Origin: CBDUQI01 sp965369325
GTDB lineage: Bacteria; Pseudomonadota; Gammaproteobacteria; Steroidobacterales; JBCBZW01
Length of the DNA stretch: 12,712 nt
Direction of reading: 5' to 3'
Assembly (NCBI GenBank): GCA_965369325.1
Contig: CBDUQI010000168.1
Coordinates: forward strand, 1 to 12,712
Below, one piece after another: positions 9,401-12,712 of the stretch; position 1 is the first letter of the stretch; every line of letters starts with the position of its first letter. A program made the translations under genes and the position numbers. The notes beneath the pieces are model-generated. The model searched no databases. It was not told where the DNA came from and worked only from the letters and a program-made list of their open reading frames with translations.

Positions 9401-9971
9401 AACCTTTGTCTGGGCCAGTGACGTTGCCCGTCTAGTGGGCACAGCCGTGCACCGGGCGTTGCAACAGATCGCTTACGATGGCCTGGTGGCCTGGCGAGAA
9501 ATGCCAACTCATGCACTAGAGCGGCGTTTACGCGGAGCATTGGTGAGCGCCGGCATGCGGCAGGCCGATTTGCAGGATGGGCTGACTCGTGCTGTGAGTG
9601 CATTGCAACGCTCGTTGGCGGATCCACGCATGGACTGGTTGTTCGATCCCGCCCATCGCGCGGCTTATTCAGAATGGCCCTTGAGTGGCATCGTAGCCGG
9701 CCATCCGGTGAGCGTGGTGATTGACCGCAGTTTTGTCGATGCTGATGGCGTGCGCTGGATTGTTGACTACAAAACTGGCGATCATCAGGGCGGTGAGCTG
9801 GAGGCGTTTTTGGACAACGAAGTTGCGAGGTATCGCGGCCAGCTGCAACGTTACGCGGGGCTGTTGCGGCAGGTGGAAACCCGCACTACGCGCTTGGCGA
9901 TATACTTTCCGCTGTTAACGGCGTGGCGGCAGTGGGAAGCGGATGCACCGCCCGTGCAAAGTGGTGAGTAA
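6483..9971 (+). CDS. AddA-like UvrD/Rep-family helicase-nuclease
   Basis: This 1162-residue protein is an SF1A DNA helicase fused to a RecB/AddA-type PD-(D/E)XK nuclease, predicted to unwind and trim double-strand-break ends with the preceding AddB-like protein. All helicase motifs are visible: Walker A APAGSGKT (32-39), motif Ia FTVKAAAEMR, motif II LLIDEFQD with D426-E427, motif III VGDPMQSIYRFR (457-468), NFRS (496-499), motif V MTIHRAKGLEFD (780-791) and motif VI LYVAATRAK (867-875). The nuclease has H990 (GTAVH), D1081 (VVIDRS), D1095 and K1097 (VDYKTG), and a QLQRY motif at 1120-1124. Length matches AddA (about 1150-1240 residues). ATG 6483 follows a weak AGGCGAG at 6472-6478, and 40 bases separate it from the AddB-like stop, consistent with one operon. 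A RecB annotation is less likely because no RecC or RecD gene is adjacent and the partner has AddB features. Confidence 0.92.
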   Translation: MSQVADQDAAEPADAAARARALDIRQSFIVQAPAGSGKTELLIQRFLGLLGAVEAPEEVLAITFTVKAAAEMRQRVMSALSAAQTGEAVQSPHQQRTRDLAQQVLARDAEQGWHLSNNPARLGIQTIDALCMRLAASMPVMTRLGGSPRITDHAQPLYLEAARLAVLHAEPETVTPEDATRGVGALLLHLDNDVEVVCRMLAQMLGQRDRWLRHIAATDDPALARDALEAGLRSVIDQALQRAQALLPEWLSAALPGIAAEAGAVLAIQSKPNPIAACVDMQQMPEADWRALEQWQGLCALLLTDAGKLRARITSAQGLSADSAEQKLALKDLLERLTDEQDLVAALHGLRTLPHPHYTEAQWELVQALLQLLPGAVAQLKLVFDDHGMVDFTEVTHAALRALGDPQEPTDLALSLDYRLSHLLIDEFQDTSFTQVALLERLTGGWQQNDGRTLFLVGDPMQSIYRFREAEVSLFDRARRYGIGQLRPQALNLTCNFRSQAGLVEWVNSTFEPLFDSAPGSQQGASGGGMTGGAVTFAPATAVLAGDEGEPTSLFAQDGADPAVEAAHIVELITQARARDSAQTVAVLVRARHHLSALVPALRAAGLAFRALDIEPLAGQSTVQDLHALTRALVHLGDRNAWLSVLRAPWCGLVLADLLVIGRSSQSGTIWEALIDERCRRQLSDDGQKRMSRVKRVLAEAFAHRARRPLHRWVEGVWWALGGNACCRSESERLNARRYLGLLQTLDKAGWVGSLQALEQGLRQLYAAPDPHADESLQLMTIHRAKGLEFDTVIIPGLGGLPARSRQPLLSVAELPLLNTLAGDAGGGAQSRLSLAPLSTARRKDRITRYLTGLDRRCDRNEQIRLLYVAATRAKNQLHLLGHTRPSEHEDRPASPAADSLLARLWPVLSKPFLTHLSARSIQATHEPTEDTLRRPVLAGEARISRLSSQWVLPPAPAALQWTQTPMPVEEEVTFVWASDVARLVGTAVHRALQQIAYDGLVAWREMPTHALERRLRGALVSAGMRQADLQDGLTRAVSALQRSLADPRMDWLFDPAHRAAYSEWPLSGIVAGHPVSVVIDRSFVDADGVRWIVDYKTGDHQGGELEAFLDNEVARYRGQLQRYAGLLRQVETRTTRLAIYFPLLTAWRQWEADAPPVQSGE

Positions 9972-10037
9972 CCCTGAGGGCATGTTGGCTCTGCGTCCCA
10001 TCCGCAGGCGCCGTGGCGTTAGCACGCCAGCGGGCCC
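9972..10037. terminator. Convergent intergenic gap with two small hairpins, possible bidirectional terminator
   Basis: This gap separates the AddA-like gene (+) from gspN (-). It holds CTGCG (9991-9995) pairing with CGCAG (10003-10007) across a 7-base loop, and TGGCGT (10014-10019) pairing with ACGCCA (10024-10029) across the loop TAGC. Neither hairpin is followed by a clear run of T on either strand, so a classical intrinsic terminator is not proven. The position between two converging operons is the main argument for a terminator role. Confidence 0.35.
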
Positions 10038-10742
10038 TTAACCGGTCGGGCAAATAAGATCGACGGCGGCCATTAACGTGGCCGGCGCATTGGCGCGTGG
10101 GCTAGCTTTGCAGTTCATGCTGTAGTTGCCATCGCGCTGCACATCCACCGTGCCTTCAATTTGCAAAGGCCCGTCGGTATCTTTGAACTGAGCGACCAGC
10201 GTGTCGGGTTCCTCGGCCTCGGCAACGTTAATCTCGTAGCTGCCTAGATTGTCACTCTGCCCGGTCATGCGCACGCCGCTCAGCAGGATGCTGCCGTGGG
10301 CTTTGGTGGGCCAGCCCTCTACCAGCACGATGTCGCTCAACGCCAGATCCAGATTGGCGTCGAACAACTGTACCGGCACCTGTGGTGGAAGCACGCTGGC
10401 GATGGACGACAGGCGGGTGCGTCCATCCAGCGCGTCAATCCGCAGCGCGCCGGTCACGCCTACCGCGAAGCGGGTGTCAAAGTTGCCTACCGGGCTGCGC
10501 GATTGCACCCGGTAACCCGCACGTGCCAGCAGCAGGCTCAGGGGCCGAAAACGCCAGTTGACTTCGCCCAGATAGGTGCTGAGGTAACTGGCCTCAGCAG
10601 CACGCCCTGACCAGATGGTGCCCGCGACACCGTGCATCGCAAGTCCCTCCGGTGCGAACAACTTTAAACCAAGCGCGGCCGGAAAGTTGAGCAGCAAAGA
10701 GGCGACGAAAACTGAAATGCCAATAATAAGCAGTCGCTTCAT
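10038..10742 (-). CDS. gspN: Type II secretion system protein GspN
   Basis: GspN is an accessory inner-membrane protein of the type II secretion system, found in only some systems; its role is poorly defined. The 234-residue product has one N-terminal transmembrane segment (about residues 4-26, hydrophobic, ending LNFPAALGLKLF). This is followed by the family-typical GVAGTIWSGRAAEA stretch near 39-52 and a periplasmic beta-rich domain. The length is close to the usual 240-260. The ATG (10742-10740) overlaps the gspM stop as ATGA and I see no separate ribosome binding site, so translation is probably coupled to gspM. It is the last gene of the gspK-L-M-N run and ends facing the repair operon. 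Assignment rests on the N-terminal motif and gene order. Confidence 0.88.
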   Translation of the reverse strand: MKRLLIIGISVFVASLLLNFPAALGLKLFAPEGLAMHGVAGTIWSGRAAEASYLSTYLGEVNWRFRPLSLLLARAGYRVQSRSPVGNFDTRFAVGVTGALRIDALDGRTRLSSIASVLPPQVPVQLFDANLDLALSDIVLVEGWPTKAHGSILLSGVRMTGQSDNLGSYEINVAEAEEPDTLVAQFKDTDGPLQIEGTVDVQRDGNYSMNCKASPRANAPATLMAAVDLICPTG

Positions 10743-11221
10743 GAACCGGGCACTTCGAGCGTAATGCGGGCGTCTATAGTGCCCTGATCGCGTGTGCGCT
10801 CCACCGCAGCGGTGGATATCTCCAGCGAATTTTGTGAATTCAATTGTCCAATCAACTGAATTAACTGATCGAACGGAGCTCCTTCGAATCGCGCTCTGAC
10901 ACCATTCTCGCCGGAGGGACGGGTTTCCTTCAGATACGGGTCCAGCTTAGCGGTGGTTACCGCGCGACCAAAGGTCACCATGGGTGAGGAGTTGGCCCGT
11001 GCTGCACGTTTTGTGGCGCCCGCCTTGGGCAACGCCTCGGCCTGCAGCTCCATCCACCCGAGCAGCGCCTGCTTCTCGGTAATACGTGCACGTCGCTCGG
11101 ACACCCCTGAGTACAGCGGCTCGAGCAAAAGCAAATAGAGCAACGCCAGTAGTAAGAAAACTGCGCCGAAGATCACGAGATAGCGCTCGCGTTGTTCCAG
11201 AGTGTTAAACCATTCCTGCAT
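10739..11221 (-). CDS. gspM: Type II secretion system inner-membrane protein GspM
   Basis: GspM is a bitopic inner-membrane protein that pairs with GspL in the assembly platform of the type II secretion system. The 160-residue product has a short cytoplasmic N-terminus (MQEWFNTLEQRERY), one strongly hydrophobic transmembrane segment at about residues 14-33, a charged region that may be coiled, and a C-terminal domain (about 80-158) of the size expected for the ferredoxin-like fold of the family. Length matches typical GspM (about 160-175). The start is supported by a good AAGGAAG just upstream. It lies 14 bases downstream of the gspL stop and overlaps gspN by four bases. GspM is poorly conserved in sequence, so gene order contributes to the call. 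Confidence 0.9.
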   Translation of the reverse strand: MQEWFNTLEQRERYLVIFGAVFLLLALLYLLLLEPLYSGVSERRARITEKQALLGWMELQAEALPKAGATKRAARANSSPMVTFGRAVTTAKLDPYLKETRPSGENGVRARFEGAPFDQLIQLIGQLNSQNSLEISTAAVERTRDQGTIDARITLEVPGS

Positions 11222-11223
11222 GA

Positions 11224-11230
11224 CTTCCTT
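11224..11230 (-). promoter_or_regulatory. Ribosome binding site of gspM
   Basis: Read on the minus strand this is AAGGAAG, two bases before the gspM ATG (AAGGA core, four bases away). It is the best Shine-Dalgarno match in the secretion cluster and fixes the gspM start at 11221. Neighbouring gspN has no comparable site. Confidence 0.55.
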
Positions 11231-11235
11231 CGCCG

Positions 11236-12561
11236 CTATGCGGTGGGTTTACGGATTTCAATCTGGCTTTGTACGATGTTGCCATCGGGGCTGGTGGATT
11301 CAATCACCATCTCTAGCCCACCACGTTCAGCCACCAGTTGCTTGATCCGGTCCAGTGCCTCAACGCTGGGCGCGGTGACTTTCAGATCCATAATGCGGTT
11401 GCGGAAGCTGATCTGATTTATCTTGGTATTTGGGGTATCGGCAAACACGCTGCCAACGGTACCCAGCATGTTCAAAAATACTTCCTGGCCGGCGATGCTG
11501 CCACCGCGGTCGGCCACGCAACGTTGCATCTGCACCCGGGGATCTACAATCGCGGCGTTGCCCGGGCAGGCCGTCTGCAAGACGCTCGCAATGCGTGCAT
11601 CCAGTGCGGTTTCTTGCGCGCGCAGCTGCAGCAACTCGATGGCCTGAGCGCCCAGTGCGGTGGCGATAAATGCCACCAATAAGCCGGCTGCCACGCGCCA
11701 GGGCTGCCATAAGGTGCTGATGGCTGTTTTAGGTGCGTACTCACCCTGCAGAAGATTGATCGGCCCCGGCTCGGCATTGGCCCCGCGAGCGAGTAGGCGT
11801 AAGGGGTGCTGTGAGATCTCCCGCTGTTCCAGCGTGTCAACCCGCAGGGCGACCTCGCCCAGTTGTCGTTCGCGTGCCGCCAGCGTCTCCGGTAGCCCGT
11901 ACACAATCAGCCTGGGCAGATTGCCAGGCAGGCCACCATCAATATCGTGCTGCGGCTCTTCGCTGTCATCCTCCGTAGATTCGGCGTCCGACTCGTCCTC
12001 GTTGGTTTCCTGCTCGAGCGAAAATGCGCACAGATCCACCAGCAGCGCGATGTTCTCGGCACTGTCCTGCAGCACATCCCCGCCGGGGCAGCGGAACAGC
12101 ACATCATCGCCATCGATAACGGCGACGGCCGCATCATCGTGACGCGGCAACATACTAAGATCCGAGATCATGGTGTTGGCATGCACACCTGCCTGCTCCA
12201 GTCGGTCGCGCCAGCCGGTGATCAGCTCATGCTCAAGTACCGCAGCATTGACGGTGCCATCGGCCTCCCGTTTGCCCACCGCAAAATGCAGGGCGCCGAC
12301 GTCCTGAGCAATTTGCTCCTCTAGCGCGAATGGGATCGCCTGGAGTATCTTGGCCGCCCCCTTCACCGGGATGGCGGCGCGCGTGTGCAATACATCCACA
12401 CCGCTCACAATGACCGCGACCTTGCGGTTAGCCGCATGCGGCAACAGATCGCTGAGGGTCCCGCTGTATACAGTGGAACTGACCGCGCCGTCGGTGAGAA
12501 TTACCGCCTCACAGATACCGTTTTTGGTGTCGGACAGACGGATGACCAGCAGTTCAGACAT
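11236..12561 (-). CDS. gspL: Type II secretion system inner-membrane protein GspL
   Basis: GspL anchors the cytoplasmic ATPase GspE to the inner membrane and binds GspM. The 441-residue product has a cytoplasmic actin-like region (about 1-285; the start MSELLVIRLSD and the segment QAIPFALEEQIA near 74-85 are typical). A single transmembrane segment follows at about 288-307 (WRVAAGLLVAFIATALGAQA), then a periplasmic part ending in a ferredoxin-like domain (about 355-441). Unusual points are a strongly acidic low-complexity stretch at 183-208 inside the cytoplasmic region and two periplasmic cysteines (C332, C348) that could form a disulfide. The length is somewhat above the roughly 380-410 often seen, consistent with the acidic insertion. 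It starts 22 bases after the gspK stop with only a weak ribosome binding site and ends in TAG at 11236-11238. Confidence 0.93.
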   Translation of the reverse strand: MSELLVIRLSDTKNGICEAVILTDGAVSSTVYSGTLSDLLPHAANRKVAVIVSGVDVLHTRAAIPVKGAAKILQAIPFALEEQIAQDVGALHFAVGKREADGTVNAAVLEHELITGWRDRLEQAGVHANTMISDLSMLPRHDDAAVAVIDGDDVLFRCPGGDVLQDSAENIALLVDLCAFSLEQETNEDESDAESTEDDSEEPQHDIDGGLPGNLPRLIVYGLPETLAARERQLGEVALRVDTLEQREISQHPLRLLARGANAEPGPINLLQGEYAPKTAISTLWQPWRVAAGLLVAFIATALGAQAIELLQLRAQETALDARIASVLQTACPGNAAIVDPRVQMQRCVADRGGSIAGQEVFLNMLGTVGSVFADTPNTKINQISFRNRIMDLKVTAPSVEALDRIKQLVAERGGLEMVIESTSPDGNIVQSQIEIRKPTA

Positions 12562-12583
12562 ACTTAATCTTCAAACTCAGGGG

Positions 12584-12712
12584 CTACTCGGTGGCGAAAT
12601 GCCGATAGCGCGTCCAGACATTTCCCTGGGCGTCGCGTTCGAGCAGACTGTACATGGTGAAAACACTAGTGCCAAGGCCGACGCGCACGGTAGAGCGAAA
12701 GAAATTGCTGCT
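12584..12712 (-). CDS. gspK: Type II secretion minor pseudopilin GspK, C-terminal end only
   Basis: The minus strand from the window edge is open for 42 codons and stops with TAG at 12584-12586. The peptide begins SSNFFRSTVRVGLGTSVFTM and continues YSLLERD, which matches the extreme C-terminus of GspK (pattern S-x-F-F/Y then a strand, then YSLLERD). GspK is the large minor pseudopilin thought to cap the pseudopilus tip together with GspI and GspJ. Everything upstream of this end, including the prepilin peptidase site, lies outside the window. The position directly upstream of gspL is the normal gsp gene order. The fragment is short, so confidence relies on motif and order together. Confidence 0.85.
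   Translation of the reverse strand, partial: SSNFFRSTVRVGLGTSVFTMYSLLERDAQGNVWTRYRHFATE

Noticed and set aside
11660..12142. Plus-strand open frame opposite gspL
   Set aside because: Serine-rich translation created by the acidic and alanine-rich codons of gspL on the other strand; no domain.

Overview
This window is chromosomal DNA from a moderately GC-rich Gram-negative bacterium, most likely a gammaproteobacterium. The evidence is an inner-membrane type II secretion cluster (gspK-L-M-N, a gene set of Gram-negative proteobacteria) and an AddAB-like helicase/nuclease pair of the kind seen in beta- and gammaproteobacteria. I cannot name the genus. The window is almost fully coding. Its only inter-operon gap is about 66 bases, and I see no tRNA, rRNA, CRISPR array, insertion sequence or prophage gene.

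Left part (1-3710, + strand): glycogen or alpha-glucan metabolism. The 5'-truncated glgP (alpha-glucan phosphorylase, GT35, long DUF3417-type) is followed after 39 bases by glgB (branching enzyme, GH13 with CBM48). Phosphorylase releases glucose-1-phosphate from linear chains and branching enzyme creates alpha-1,6 branches, so together they remodel a storage glucan. No synthase (glgA, glgE) or glgC is visible; these may lie outside the window.

Middle part (3707-9971, + strand): a two-gene recombination/repair module. The first gene is an approximately 911-residue AddB-like protein with an intact PD-(D/E)XK nuclease and a four-cysteine iron-sulfur pattern, but no Walker A. The second is a 1162-residue AddA-like protein with a complete UvrD-type (SF1A) helicase and a second PD-(D/E)XK nuclease. 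They are predicted to form a helicase with two nucleases that processes DNA ends. The first overlaps glgB by four bases (ATGA), so the glycogen and DNA-repair genes appear to lie in one transcription unit.

Right part (10038-12712, - strand): gspK (3' end only), gspL, gspM and gspN, read right to left, converge on the repair genes. GspL and GspM form the inner-membrane platform that anchors the GspE ATPase, GspK is the pseudopilus-tip minor pseudopilin, and GspN is an accessory inner-membrane protein. gspM and gspN share another ATGA overlap. The convergent gap (9972-10037) holds two small hairpins but no clear T-tract.

I did not find an obviously new system. The points most worth a second look are the glgB/AddB-like translational coupling, the possibly two-nuclease AddAB-like module, the short GlgB with a basic tail preceded by an A8 run, and the acidic insertion in GspL.
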